Source of the DNA: Burkholderiales bacterium
Lineage (GTDB): Bacteria > Pseudomonadota > Gammaproteobacteria > Burkholderiales > Nitrosomonadaceae
Direction: 5' to 3'
NCBI GenBank assembly: GCA_024235735.1
Contig: JACKLU010000005.1
Coordinates: 62,001 to 126,000 of the forward strand
Length of the DNA stretch: 64,000 bases
The notes below the pieces were generated by a model. It searched no databases. It had not been told where the DNA came from and was given only the letters and a program-made list of their open reading frames with translations. This document shows, piece by piece, positions 8,876-17,771 of the stretch (positions are counted from its first letter, which is position 1; the number at the start of each line of letters is the position of its first letter). The translations under genes were made by a program, and so were the position numbers.

Positions 8876-9413
8876 AACATACGGATCGTCGGAAAACGGC
8901 CATTCTGGATCGTTGCGCATACGGCCGGATATTGTATTTGTCTGTAAGCGTCCGGCATATTTTACAGCTTTTTCGGGGGGGGTCGGATTAAGTCCAAAAG
9001 CTCCGGGAACGGTCGGCACGCTGATTGCCTTTCCATTATTCTGGGTTTTGGATCATTACCTGGATTCAATTCATTTATTACTGCTGATCGACATCTTTTT
9101 CATCATTGGAATCTGGGCGTGCGGTGTAACCGGCAAGGCACTTGGCGTACCGGATCATGGCGGCATCGTATGGGACGAAACCGTTGCTTTCCTGTTGGTG
9201 CTATATTTTACTCCGCCCGGTTTTACCTGGTATTTGGCAGCCTTTGTCCTGTTTCGCTTTTTTGATATTGTAAAACCACAACCCATTCGCTATTACGATC
9301 AACACTTTAAAGGTGGATTTGGCGTTATGTTCGATGACATCATTGCGGCTTTTTTTACCTTGATCTGTCTGGCAGCCTGGAAGGCATGGGTATTATCTGA
9401 AAGTTATTTTTAA
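8856..9413 (+). CDS. pgpA: Phosphatidylglycerophosphatase A
   Basis: PgpA removes the phosphate of phosphatidylglycerophosphate to give phosphatidylglycerol in the inner membrane. The 185-residue product has SPKAPGTVGTL, the metal-site stretch GGIVWDETVAF and RFFDIVKPQPIRYYD, then GGFGVMFDDIIAA, with hydrophobic segments between them, as in the family. The ATG at 8856 has AAAGGA just upstream and replaces a longer frame-open reading at 8826 that lies inside thiL. The 20-nt overlap suggests coupling to thiL. Confidence 0.94.
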   Translation: MTTLLPKTYGSSENGHSGSLRIRPDIVFVCKRPAYFTAFSGGVGLSPKAPGTVGTLIAFPLFWVLDHYLDSIHLLLLIDIFFIIGIWACGVTGKALGVPDHGGIVWDETVAFLLVLYFTPPGFTWYLAAFVLFRFFDIVKPQPIRYYDQHFKGGFGVMFDDIIAAFFTLICLAAWKAWVLSESYF

Positions 9414-9429
9414 TCCGCAGATTGAAGAC

Positions 9430-9945
9430 ATGCAGGACGAACAGGATGTTATTTTCGATTTGGCCGAAAATACAGGCCGGAAATTAAAACAACATGACTG
9501 GTTTCTGACCAGCGCAGAATCCTGCACGGGAGGATGGCTGGGTCAGGCGATAACCGCTGTTGCGGGAAGTTCCGAATGGTATGAACGCGGGTTCATCACT
9601 TACAGCAATCGCGCCAAAATGGAAATGCTGCACGTCAGTTCTTCGGCACTGCAACAATTTGGTGCTGTATCAGTAGAAGTCGCGTATGAAATGGCGGCAG
9701 GCGCATTAAAAAACAGCCCTGCGGACATCAGTGTTGCGATAACCGGTATTGCGGGACCTGGGGGTGGATGCGCGCTTAAGCCGGTTGGCACAGTGTGTTT
9801 TGCCTGGGCTTTGAAAAATGGTCTGGCGATAAGGAAGAAACTGGTTTTTGCCGGCGATCGTGAAGCCGTGCGCAGACAGGCTGTAATCACGGCACTGCAA
9901 GGCATTCTGGAATTGCTTGAAGAAGCTCCGCCTGTTTTTGTCTAG
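9430..9945 (+). CDS. pncC: Nicotinamide-nucleotide amidohydrolase (CinA C-terminal family)
   Basis: This stand-alone CinA-C domain deamidates nicotinamide mononucleotide to nicotinate mononucleotide, recycling pyridine nucleotides. The 171-residue protein shows the family blocks SAESCTGGWLGQ, GSSEWYERGFITYSN, GAVSVEVAYEMAAGA and ITGIAGPGGG. It is the last gene of the rightward run starting at ribE, 16 bp after pgpA. It converges on the regulator gene with only 15 bp between them, and no terminator hairpin is visible there. Confidence 0.93.
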   Translation: MQDEQDVIFDLAENTGRKLKQHDWFLTSAESCTGGWLGQAITAVAGSSEWYERGFITYSNRAKMEMLHVSSSALQQFGAVSVEVAYEMAAGALKNSPADISVAITGIAGPGGGCALKPVGTVCFAWALKNGLAIRKKLVFAGDREAVRRQAVITALQGILELLEEAPPVFV

Positions 9946-9960
9946 CAGACAATGAATCCG

Positions 9961-10656
9961 TCAGGCGAAATAAGACGGATGATTAAATGGTTGATTGGTA
10001 TGAGAAGGCTTGATTGCAGAAACGGTATCTTTCATCATCAGTGCCAGTTTGATACGGTCTGATATTTGAAGTTTACGAAAGATTTCCGTCAAATGCGCCT
10101 TAACAGTGCGTTCGGTGATATCGAGGCGGTTTGCGATACGTTTGTTGCTTTCGCCATGACCAACCAGCATTGCGATTTCATATTCTCGTTTAGTCAGATT
10201 TGACAGCAAATCATGGATGGCTGATTCAATGCGTTCCTTTTCCATGGAAACTTCCACCAATTCATCCAGCATAAAGCTTGTCAGTGATCGCCGGATCCAT
10301 AACTCGCCTTTTAAAATAGCCTTGATCGCATAGCTGATTTGTTCTGCCGGCATAGTCAATTCGCAACAGCCCTGGATGCCGCTTTTGAATAATGTCCATT
10401 CTACGTTATCGGAAAGTTTGGGGCTGAATAGCAGAATTTTTGTTTGTGGAGCCAGAATTGCAATTTCCAGGACATCCTTTTGTTGATCCGGTCCTAAAAT
10501 GAGGTAATCGAGCAGTAAAATATCTGGTTTTAATTTTTGAATTTTTTCCTTGATTTGCTTAAGACTGCTTGCTGTTGCAGTTGAAGACATACCAAAAACA
10601 CTTTTTTCCCAGCGTGTGAGTAATTCCGCATTTGAACAGGCAAATAGAGTCAACAT
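9961..10656 (-). CDS. NarL/FixJ-type response regulator
   Basis: The 231-residue protein has an N-terminal receiver-like domain and a C-terminal LuxR-type helix-turn-helix (about residues 149-205, LTKREYEIAMLVGHGESNKR...TERTVKAHLTEIF). The likely phospho-acceptor is D50 in DILLLDY. The usual acidic pair near the receiver N-terminus is missing (MLTLFACSNAELL), so metal-dependent phosphorylation is uncertain. No histidine kinase gene is adjacent. The 281 bp upstream of the start hold no gene that I can support, and probably its promoter. Its target genes cannot be told from the sequence. Confidence 0.85.
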   Translation of the reverse strand: MLTLFACSNAELLTRWEKSVFGMSSTATASSLKQIKEKIQKLKPDILLLDYLILGPDQQKDVLEIAILAPQTKILLFSPKLSDNVEWTLFKSGIQGCCELTMPAEQISYAIKAILKGELWIRRSLTSFMLDELVEVSMEKERIESAIHDLLSNLTKREYEIAMLVGHGESNKRIANRLDITERTVKAHLTEIFRKLQISDRIKLALMMKDTVSAIKPSHTNQPFNHPSYFA

Positions 10657-10937
10657 AAGATTATTAGTCGTTAGTGTGTTGATAAAAGACAGCTACTTGT
10701 GCAACTTATGCTTTTTTCATGAAAAATCTGTATTTCTCCAATGCCGGTATACCGAGAGTTCCCGGTACTATTAAAAGTCAAGCGACATTGGTTCTTTTTA
10801 ACGACAAGTAGTTGCGTTAGTTAAGTCTTTTTTGTAGTAGCGGATTCGACTTTGAAGTAAAACTTTTGCAAGAAAGTTTAGGTGACAAGCCGCGCCTGCA
10901 TCGGAGCTTCTCGAATGCTCAGATAAAACGCGTACAG

Positions 10938-11042
10938 ATGAAGCACTGCGAGCAGCTGACCTGTGTGCAGCAACATCAGATTTCCGGCATGAAAAAGGCG
11001 GGATTGGACCTGATCAGGTTAGGTCAGCTTGTTAAAAGTTAG
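10938..11042 (+). pseudogene. Scrap of an IS30-family transposase N-terminus
   Basis: A 34-codon open stretch reads EQLTCVQQHQISGMKKAGL..., which resembles the start of IS30-type transposases (pattern EQLTxxQRYQIxALKKAGxxQxEIAxxxG). The match fades after residue 25 and a stop follows at 11040. No helix-turn-helix continuation, DDE domain or inverted repeat is visible on either side. It is best read as a remnant in the 500-bp non-coding stretch between the regulator and the WapI-like gene; nothing else stands out in that stretch. Confidence 0.4.
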
Positions 11043-11157
11043 AAAACCTTGGTTGACTGTTATCCGAAAGATTATTTGAGGTAACGCCTTCGCACCTGTC
11101 GGTTAAAGTAAAATTAATGGATTTTAATGCAGGTAACCTAAATATTGCTGCGGATGG

Positions 11158-11619
11158 CTATTCCGCACTGGTGGCCCGGATTGGAAAAGCGCGCAGGTAA
11201 GTTCGTAACGAAACAACAGCATCTTTTAATTCCGCTGGAATAAGCTCGAATTCGATACGGATCGGGTCATCGATACCGGAGTCATCGCCAAGTACGCCAG
11301 CGGGTTTGAGTTCCGCGTCGATATAAACGCACAATTTTTTTGGCGCTGATTCAGTCACTTCAAAATGAAGATTGGGTTCAAAAAAACCCAGTTGCAGCGT
11401 TGCATTTTTTCCATCAGCCACAGCATCAAGCCAATCGGCGAGTTCTGCCAGTTCGCCTGTCAGCATGCACGGGTACGCGGCAGACCACGAGTCTTTTGCG
11501 CGTGTTGCCCGGATTTCGATGATAAGCCAGTTTGAATCATATCGATCGTCATGCACTTCCGGGAATTCATAATCGATAACAGTCATCTCGAAGTGTGAAT
11601 TTCGATTTTTGAGTAACAT
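11158..11619 (-). CDS. WapI-family immunity protein, orphan
   Basis: The 153-residue protein has the pattern of the WapI immunity family: FEMTVIDYEFP, DSNWLIIEIRA, a DSWSAAYPCMLTGEL stretch, FFEPNLHFEV and a late IRIEFELIPAELKDA. In Bacillus, WapI neutralises the toxic tail of the contact-dependent toxin WapA. No WapA-like or Rhs toxin lies nearby, so this may be an orphan immunity gene that protects against neighbours' toxins, or a relative with another role. It lies 100 bp after the kbl stop on the same strand and has only a weak ribosome site. Confidence 0.7.
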   Translation of the reverse strand: MLLKNRNSHFEMTVIDYEFPEVHDDRYDSNWLIIEIRATRAKDSWSAAYPCMLTGELAELADWLDAVADGKNATLQLGFFEPNLHFEVTESAPKKLCVYIDAELKPAGVLGDDSGIDDPIRIEFELIPAELKDAVVSLRTYLRAFPIRATSAE

Positions 11620-11719
11620 GATTAATGTTTGTGGTTAATATCAGAGATTGATTAGAGTCTGAACAGCGGTTGCCGAGCGCGCGTGAGTGCGTAATGATTG
11701 CGAGAGAATCGCATTGTGA

Positions 11720-13000
11720 TCAATCAGTAAAATCCCCTAAAACACGCAATACCTCGTCAATATCGTATGTTGTGTGGTTGGCGTTGATTTGAAAGCGGAT
11801 TTCTTCTTCGCCTTGCGGTACGACCGGATAATTCAAACCGGTGGCCAGTATCCTGTTTTTGAATAAATGCTGTATCAGGCGCGCTGTTTTTTGCGAATCG
11901 CGAACGACCAGCGGGGTGACCGGGTGTTTTCCGGATATGGTTTCAAAGCCCAGATCGGTGATTCCGCTTTCAAAGCGGGCTGTTAATGTGCGGATTTTAT
12001 TCAAACGTGCGAGACCTTCGCTGCTTTCCAGAATATCGAGAGATTTCTTCGCGGCCAGTGCTTCGGATGGCGTGATCGGGTTCGAATACACATAAAAAGG
12101 CGATATTTCGCGCAGGTAATCGATAACCGGCTTGCTTGCCGCGATATAGCCGCCGTTGACGCCAAGCGCCTTGCCGAGCGTGGCGATCAGTATGTCGACC
12201 TTGCATTGCGTATATTCTTCGCTACCGCGCCCGGTTTCGCCAAATGCGCCAACGCCGTGCGAATCATCGACAATCGTGATAATGCCTTCGGCAAAATGCT
12301 GTTCATATTTCCGGCAGATTTCCACGAGCGTATTGAGCGGCGCATGATCGCCGCGCATGCTGAAAATGCCGTCGGTGATCACTAAAACCCGGCGGATCGG
12401 TGCTGCGCCTGTCTGCGGTGCGGATGCATATGTGCTCAGGATATGCTCGAGTTCAGCCATATCCAGATGTTTGTAAATGGCTTTCTGCGCAGGCCGTGAC
12501 AACCGTATGGCGTTGATGATGCTGCTGTGATTCAGCGCATCGCTGACAATCAGTGTTTCTTCATGGGTCAGGGCAGGCAGCACGCCCATGACGGCCGCGT
12601 AAGCCGCGCTGTAAATCATTGCCGACTCACGCTGATGAAACGCCGCCAGCCGTTTTTCCAGCTCGATATGCGGAGCGTAGGTGCCGGAAATAAAACGCAC
12701 AGCGCCCGGCCCCGCGCCAAAGTTCCGCACGCCTTTTTCTTCCGCGGCTATGACATCGGGGTGCAGCGACAGGCCCAGATAGGAATTGGAATTCATCAAT
12801 AAATAAGGATGATCGTCACCCACCAGAAAATAGCGTGGACCGGTGTCTTTGTCTTCCTTTGCATCCGGCAGCCAGCCTTTTTTTATCCACTCGGGCGCAA
12901 CAATCCGCGCAATCACTTTTTCACTGCCTTTCAAAACACCTTTGTTTCGCAGTGCTTCCAGTTTTGATACGCAATAGGCGTTTAGTTGCTCGAGTGACAT
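11720..13000 (-). CDS. kbl: 2-amino-3-ketobutyrate CoA ligase-like PLP enzyme
   Basis: This alpha-oxoamine synthase-family enzyme probably splits 2-amino-3-ketobutyrate with CoA into glycine and acetyl-CoA. The fold-type I PLP blocks are clear: NSNSYLGLSLHPDV, GAGPGAVRFISGT, SDALNHSSII, VDDSHGVGAFG (residues 244-254) and TLGKALGVNGGY with the PLP lysine at about K277. At 426 residues it is some 30 longer than classical Kbl, mostly at the N-terminus, so a related acyl-transferase substrate remains possible. The preceding gene encodes an SDR-type threonine dehydrogenase, which makes exactly its substrate and supports the assignment. GAGGAA precedes the ATG. Confidence 0.82.
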   Translation of the reverse strand: MSLEQLNAYCVSKLEALRNKGVLKGSEKVIARIVAPEWIKKGWLPDAKEDKDTGPRYFLVGDDHPYLLMNSNSYLGLSLHPDVIAAEEKGVRNFGAGPGAVRFISGTYAPHIELEKRLAAFHQRESAMIYSAAYAAVMGVLPALTHEETLIVSDALNHSSIINAIRLSRPAQKAIYKHLDMAELEHILSTYASAPQTGAAPIRRVLVITDGIFSMRGDHAPLNTLVEICRKYEQHFAEGIITIVDDSHGVGAFGETGRGSEEYTQCKVDILIATLGKALGVNGGYIAASKPVIDYLREISPFYVYSNPITPSEALAAKKSLDILESSEGLARLNKIRTLTARFESGITDLGFETISGKHPVTPLVVRDSQKTARLIQHLFKNRILATGLNYPVVPQGEEEIRFQINANHTTYDIDEVLRVLGDFTD

Positions 13001-13040
13001 GGCGATTCCTCGGTTATACAGTTTAAATTAAAGGGCATCT

Positions 13041-14000
13041 CTAAAGTGTTGTGCTTAATTTCGCAGCGAGTTGCGTGAGCATATGCGCGGTCATCTGTTG
13101 CAGATCAAATTGCGGTTTCCATCCCCATTCCGTTCTGGCGGCATGGTCGTCCATATGACGCGGCCAGGAATTCGCGATAGCCTGCCTGACGGGATCGACC
13201 TGATAGTCGATTCTGAAATCTGGAATATGTTTACGGATACTTTCGGCGAGTTCTTCAGGCGCAAAGCTCATTGCAGTGATATTAAAGGCGTTGCGATGTT
13301 TGAGACGGCTGGCATCGGTTTCCATCAATTCAATGGCGGCGCGAATGGCGTCGGGCATGTACATCATGTCCAGAAAAGTGCCTTGTTGCAGAAAACAGGT
13401 ATAGCGCTTGTTCTGAATGGCATGATAAAAAATTTCCACCGCATAATCCGTGGTTCCGCCACCGGGCGGCGTTTCGTACGAAATCAGGCCGGGATAACGC
13501 ACACCGCGCGTATCGACGCCAAACCGTGAAAAATAGTAATCACATAACAATTCACCGGAAACCTTGCAGACGCCATACATGGTATTCGGCCGCTGCAGGG
13601 TATCCTGCGGCGTATTGTCCCGCGGCGTATCGGGACCGAATGCGCCGATCGAGCTGGGAAAAAATACTGCGCACCGTTGTTCCCTGCTAACCTCGAGCAC
13701 ATTGAACAGGCCATCCATATTCACTTTCCAGGCCCGTTGCGGGTTTTTTTCCGAAACTGCCGATAACAGCGCCGCAAGATGAAAAATGGTATCGATCCGG
13801 TAATGTTGAACCGCAGTATTAATGGCTTCGATGCAGGTTACATCCAGCGTGGTAAAAGGTCCTTCGTCGACGAGGCTTTGTTGCGGCGTTTTCTGATGTC
13901 CGGCGGCAACGACGTTATCGCTGCCGTAGCGCAGACGCAGTGCATGAACCAGTTCCGAGCCGATCTGACCTGTCGCGCCTGTTACCAGTATGCGTTTCAT
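13041..14000 (-). CDS. L-threonine 3-dehydrogenase, SDR (epimerase-like) type
   Basis: The 319-residue Rossmann enzyme has GATGQIG (8-14), IFHLAALLSAVSEKNP, FPSSIGAFG with the catalytic serine at 116/117, and YGVCKVSGE with Y142 and K146. The PSSIGAFGP and GTTDYAVEIFY blocks are typical of the NAD-dependent threonine dehydrogenases of archaea, Flavobacteria and trypanosomes, not of the zinc-dependent Tdh of E. coli. It should oxidise threonine to 2-amino-3-ketobutyrate for the next gene. The ATG at 14000 was chosen because GAGGAG lies 8 bases upstream; the previous gene's stop falls inside that ribosome site. Confidence 0.85.
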   Translation of the reverse strand: MKRILVTGATGQIGSELVHALRLRYGSDNVVAAGHQKTPQQSLVDEGPFTTLDVTCIEAINTAVQHYRIDTIFHLAALLSAVSEKNPQRAWKVNMDGLFNVLEVSREQRCAVFFPSSIGAFGPDTPRDNTPQDTLQRPNTMYGVCKVSGELLCDYYFSRFGVDTRGVRYPGLISYETPPGGGTTDYAVEIFYHAIQNKRYTCFLQQGTFLDMMYMPDAIRAAIELMETDASRLKHRNAFNITAMSFAPEELAESIRKHIPDFRIDYQVDPVRQAIANSWPRHMDDHAARTEWGWKPQFDLQQMTAHMLTQLAAKLSTTL

Positions 14001-14005
14001 AACGA

Positions 14006-15007
14006 TCACTCCTCGATGATGAGCACCAGTTTTCCTGCGGGATGTTCTTCTTCCAGATACCGCTGCGCAGCTGCGGCATCGTTCAGGCCGAATTGCTTGT
14101 TGACTTCTATTTTCAATTTGCCTTCGTCGATCAATGCAGCGCAGCGCTGTAAAATTTCGCCCTGATGCTGCTTCGCCTCGTCGAGATCAAGAATGACGGG
14201 CGTCAGCATCAGTTCGAAACTGAAACGGATATTGCGCAGGCGGACTTCGCTCCAGTCCATGTCAGCCGGCGGTTGCAAAATGGTGACTATATCGCCGTAA
14301 TTTTTTACGCACTTGATGCAATTTTGCAGCACCGGCGGGCCAACGGTATCAAACGCGATATCGACGCCTTCTCCGGAAGTCCAGCGCATGACTTCATTGG
14401 CAATATCATTTGTTTTGTAATTGATTGTCTTGTCAGCACCCAGGCGCTCGGCAAAAGCGGCTTTTTCGTCGCTGCTTACGGTGGTGATAACCCTTGCGCC
14501 AGCCAATTTGGCAAGCTGGATCGCGACATGGCCGACGCCGCCCGCGCCGGCGTGGATTAAAACAGTCTGGCCGGAAGCCATGCGCGCGCGGTCATGCAAC
14601 GCTTCCCAGGCCGTGATCAGCACCAGTGGCGCAGCTGCGGCATGCGCAAAATCCAGGGATAGCGGTTTGCTGGCCAGCAGACTTTCATCCACACAGGTGA
14701 ATTCGGCGTATGTGCCCTGCCGGAAATTAAAACCGGGTTGCGAAAAATACACTGCATCACCGGTTTTAAAGCGCCGAACAGCAGGACCGACTGCCGTTAC
14801 GATGCCAGCGCCATCGCAACCGGGAATAACCGGAAAGGTGACCGGGAACCGGTCCGGCGCCGCGCGGATTTTGCTGTCGACCGGATTGATTCCAGCCGCC
14901 CTAAGCCTTACCTTGACCTGTGTCTCGCTGCATTGTGCGGGTTCATTGACATCACCGTATTGCAATACATCCGCTGTACCGCCCGTCTCAAAATAAATCG
15001 CTTTCAT
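14006..15007 (-). CDS. Zinc-independent quinone oxidoreductase-like MDR enzyme
   Basis: This medium-chain dehydrogenase/reductase (333 residues) probably uses NADPH. It has the N-terminal catalytic domain (MKAIYFETGG, RAAGINPVDSKIR, PGCDGAGIVTAVG) and the nucleotide domain with HAGAGGVGHVAIQLAKLAGARVI. The catalytic-zinc ligands of alcohol dehydrogenases are absent, which fits the QOR/zeta-crystallin branch. The ATG at 15007 is preferred over one at 15013 because AAGGAC then has proper spacing. Its substrate is unknown. Its stop abuts the threonine dehydrogenase start, so they share an operon. Confidence 0.85.
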   Translation of the reverse strand: MKAIYFETGGTADVLQYGDVNEPAQCSETQVKVRLRAAGINPVDSKIRAAPDRFPVTFPVIPGCDGAGIVTAVGPAVRRFKTGDAVYFSQPGFNFRQGTYAEFTCVDESLLASKPLSLDFAHAAAAPLVLITAWEALHDRARMASGQTVLIHAGAGGVGHVAIQLAKLAGARVITTVSSDEKAAFAERLGADKTINYKTNDIANEVMRWTSGEGVDIAFDTVGPPVLQNCIKCVKNYGDIVTILQPPADMDWSEVRLRNIRFSFELMLTPVILDLDEAKQHQGEILQRCAALIDEGKLKIEVNKQFGLNDAAAAQRYLEEEHPAGKLVLIIEE

Positions 15008-15027
15008 AACCATTGTCCTTTGCTGTT

Positions 15028-16485
15028 TTATTTTCTTCTGCCGCCGAGCAATGAACCCAGCAGCCCGCGCACGATCTGGCGGCCGAGTTGTGAACCGATC
15101 GAGCGCACGGCGCTTTTCGCCATGCTGCCGACGAAGTCTTCCACCGGGCTATTACTCTTCCGTGCGGCAGGTTTGCCGACAGCCGTGTTTGCGCTGGCCT
15201 GCGCGGCACGCTGCGCAAGCATTTCATAAGCCGATTCACGATCGATCGTCGTATCGTAGCGTCCCGCAAGCGGTGAACGCTGCAACTGCAATTGCCTTTC
15301 TTCCAGCACCAGCGGCCCGATCTGCGACCGGGGCGGATAAACCAGCACCTGCTCGACAGGCGTGGGTTGTCCTTTGTCATCCAGCACGGATACCAGCGCT
15401 TCGCCGACACCCAGATGCGAAATAACCGCCTCGGTATCAATGGCCGGGTTGCTGCGCAGCGTCTGAGCAGCGGTTTTGACGGCCTTCCGGTCGTTGGGCG
15501 TAAACGCGCGTAGCGCGTGCTGGACGCGGTTGCCCAGCTGACCGGCTATCGCAGCCGGAATATCCGCCGGCGTCTGACTGACGAAGAAAACGCCCACGCC
15601 TTTGGAGCGAATCAGTCGCACCACCTGTTCAACTTTCTCGATCAAAACTCCCGGCGCTTGCTTGAAAATCAGGTGCGCTTCGTCAAAAAACAGCACCAAC
15701 TTGGGTTTTTCCGTGTCTCCGACTTCAGGTAATTGCTCGAATAATTCCGCCAGCAGCCACAACAGAAATGTCGCATAAAGCTTCGGCTGTTGCAGCAGCG
15801 ACGTGGCATCCAGCAGGCTGATCACGCCGTTGCCGGAAAAATCGGTTTGCATCAAATCGTTGAGTTGTAACGCCGGTTCGCCAAAAAACTGTTCCGCACC
15901 CTGTTGTTCCAGCATCAGTAAATTGCGCTGAATCGCCGCGATACTGGCTGGCGGCAGGCCGCCATAATTCGGTTGCAGCGCTTGCCGGTTTTCTGAAATC
16001 CAGATGAGCAGGCTGCGCAGATCTTTGCTATCAAGCAACAGCAGGCCCTGGTCGTCGGCTATTTTGAAACCCGCGTATAAAACAGCCGATTGTGTTTCAT
16101 TTAAATTGAGCAGACTTGATAACAGCAGCGGACCCATGTCCGAAATCGTGGTGCGCACCGGATGCCCTGTTTTACCGAACAGATCCCACAAAATTACCGG
16201 ATAGGCCCGGCCGGAAAACGCATCGCGTTCAAGCAGCGCCAGTCTTTCTTTGATTTTCGGGTGCGCGATGCCCGGCCGGGCAAGTCCTGACAGATCGCCC
16301 TTGATATCGGTTACAAAAACCGGCACACCGGCTTCGCTGAAACCTTCGATCAGTGTTTGCAAGGTAACCGTTTTTCCGGTGCCGGTCGCGCCGGTGATCA
16401 GGCCATGGCGGTTAGCCATTCCCAGATTCAGCGATACGCTTTTGCCAGTTCCGGGATTGCCGCCAAATTCAAACGGATTGTGCAT
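15028..16485 (-). CDS. HerA/YjgR-type ATPase (DUF853)
   Basis: The 485-residue protein belongs to the DUF853 (YjgR) family of HerA-like P-loop ATPases. It shows the Walker A GATGTGKT at residues 32-39, VFVTDIKGDLSGLARPG, a Walker B stretch in KLVLFFDEAHLIF, and GVGVFFVSQTPADIPAAI. Relatives are thought to pump DNA or remodel nucleoprotein, but the cellular role of YjgR is not established. It is first in the leftward operon with the oxidoreductase, threonine dehydrogenase and Kbl genes, and it is divergent from the cas operon. Confidence 0.88.
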   Translation of the reverse strand: MHNPFEFGGNPGTGKSVSLNLGMANRHGLITGATGTGKTVTLQTLIEGFSEAGVPVFVTDIKGDLSGLARPGIAHPKIKERLALLERDAFSGRAYPVILWDLFGKTGHPVRTTISDMGPLLLSSLLNLNETQSAVLYAGFKIADDQGLLLLDSKDLRSLLIWISENRQALQPNYGGLPPASIAAIQRNLLMLEQQGAEQFFGEPALQLNDLMQTDFSGNGVISLLDATSLLQQPKLYATFLLWLLAELFEQLPEVGDTEKPKLVLFFDEAHLIFKQAPGVLIEKVEQVVRLIRSKGVGVFFVSQTPADIPAAIAGQLGNRVQHALRAFTPNDRKAVKTAAQTLRSNPAIDTEAVISHLGVGEALVSVLDDKGQPTPVEQVLVYPPRSQIGPLVLEERQLQLQRSPLAGRYDTTIDRESAYEMLAQRAAQASANTAVGKPAARKSNSPVEDFVGSMAKSAVRSIGSQLGRQIVRGLLGSLLGGRRK

Positions 16486-16823
16486 AAATCAGTCCATCAA
16501 CCGTAGTCGTTTTCTTGAAAGAACCATTAAGAGCAGCTTATCTTATACTTTTTTAAAGAATATTGGCATGCCTTCCGGTAGGTGGTACTGATAATATCGG
16601 ATCATCCTGGGAGGTTGTCGTAGTTGGGTTTTATTTCTATTTTGCCGGATGATCCCGAAGCCACTTTTACCACTTTTCGTCTGGCTGAAGACGGCATGGT
16701 ATAGGGCCTCTGCTAATGGATATATAAGGAAAATTTTTTGAGAACAACGATGTATCGTGAAGAAGTATGGATTATCCAATAGTAGAACGACTATCCTGGA
16801 ACAGATAAAAGGTTGCGTAAAAA
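16486..16823. promoter_or_regulatory. Divergent 338-bp leader upstream of the cas operon
   Basis: This AT-rich intergenic stretch must hold the promoters for the leftward ATPase operon and the rightward cas operon. I can see an inverted repeat with 9-bp arms (GGATCATCC at 16599-16607 and GGATGATCC at 16647-16655), which could be an operator. A TATATAAG stretch near 16730 could be a -10 box, but no convincing -35 box goes with it. I see no gene and no CRISPR repeat here. Confidence 0.4.
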
Positions 16824-17771
16824 ATGGAACAATTGACAGATCTGAAAGCGATATTACATTCCAAGCGGGCCAATATTTACTATCTCGAGAAATGCCGCAT
16901 CCTGCAGAAGGATGGACGGGTGCTGTATTTGACGGAAGCCAAAGACGAGCAGTTGTACTGGAATATACCGATTGCCAATACCACTGTCGTACTGTTGGGC
17001 ACCGGAACATCCATTACACAGGCTGCGGTGCGCATGCTGGCCTCGGCGGGTGTACTGATCGGCTTCAGCGGGGGCGGCGGCACGCCTCTGCTGATGGGAA
17101 CAGAAATCGAATGGTTTACACCGCAAAGCGAATACCGGCCCACGGAATATGTTCAGGGCTGGTTAGCGTTCTGGTTCAATGAAACGCAGCGCCTGAAAGT
17201 CGCCAAACATTTCCAGTTGCTTCGCATCGAATATCTACAAAAGGTTTGGTCAAAAGATAAGGATTTGAAAAATGAAGGTTTCTTTATTGACGATCTCGAC
17301 ATTCAGCAGGCATTTTCAGGTTATTCAAACAAGGTAGCGCAAGCCGGTAACGTAACAGAATTATTACTGATTGAAGCGCAGCTCACCAAAAACCTCTATA
17401 AATCCGCCGTCAGCCGAACCCAGCAAAAAGACTTTACTCGCAATTACGATGGCGTCGATAGTGCAAATGCCTTTCTGAATCACGGCAATTATCTGGCCTA
17501 TGGCCTTGCCGCAAGTACGCTCTGGGTGCTGGGGATACCGCATGGTTTTGCCGTGATGCACGGCAAAACTCGCCGCGGTGCATTGGTATTCGACGTGGCT
17601 GATTTGATCAAAGACGCCATCGTCCTGCCTTGGGCCTTCGTTTGCGCCAAGGAAAAAATGAGCGAACAGGAATTCCGCCAGCAAATCCTGCAAAAATTTA
17701 CCGAACACAAAGCCATGGATTTTATGTTCGAGCAGGTCAAGCAACAAGCGCTGCGGGAATCACGGCCATGA
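16824..17771 (+). CDS. cas1: CRISPR integrase Cas1, type I-F
   Basis: Cas1 forms the spacer-integration complex with the Cas2 part of Cas2-3. The 315-residue protein follows the I-F Cas1 pattern. The catalytic metal triad can be read as E184 (LLIEAQLTKNLY), H246 (MHGKTRRGALVFDVADL) and D257 or D260. It opens with KAILHSKRANIYYLEKCRI and contains ASAGVLIGFSGGGGTPLL, which are typical of I-F. AAAGG lies 12 bases before the ATG. The stop overlaps the Cas2-3 start as ATGA, so the two are translationally coupled. Base composition is lower in GC than the flanking operons, which fits acquisition by transfer. Confidence 0.96.
   Translation: MEQLTDLKAILHSKRANIYYLEKCRILQKDGRVLYLTEAKDEQLYWNIPIANTTVVLLGTGTSITQAAVRMLASAGVLIGFSGGGGTPLLMGTEIEWFTPQSEYRPTEYVQGWLAFWFNETQRLKVAKHFQLLRIEYLQKVWSKDKDLKNEGFFIDDLDIQQAFSGYSNKVAQAGNVTELLLIEAQLTKNLYKSAVSRTQQKDFTRNYDGVDSANAFLNHGNYLAYGLAASTLWVLGIPHGFAVMHGKTRRGALVFDVADLIKDAIVLPWAFVCAKEKMSEQEFRQQILQKFTEHKAMDFMFEQVKQQALRESRP

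Noticed and set aside
16543..17010. Minus-strand 155-residue frame over the cas leader and cas1
   Set aside because: It is antisense to cas1, lacks a ribosome site and shows no domain.
17630..17767. A longer Cas2-3 reading starting at 17630
   Set aside because: The extra 46 codons lie inside cas1 and the Cas2-like domain begins at 17768 with an ATGA overlap.
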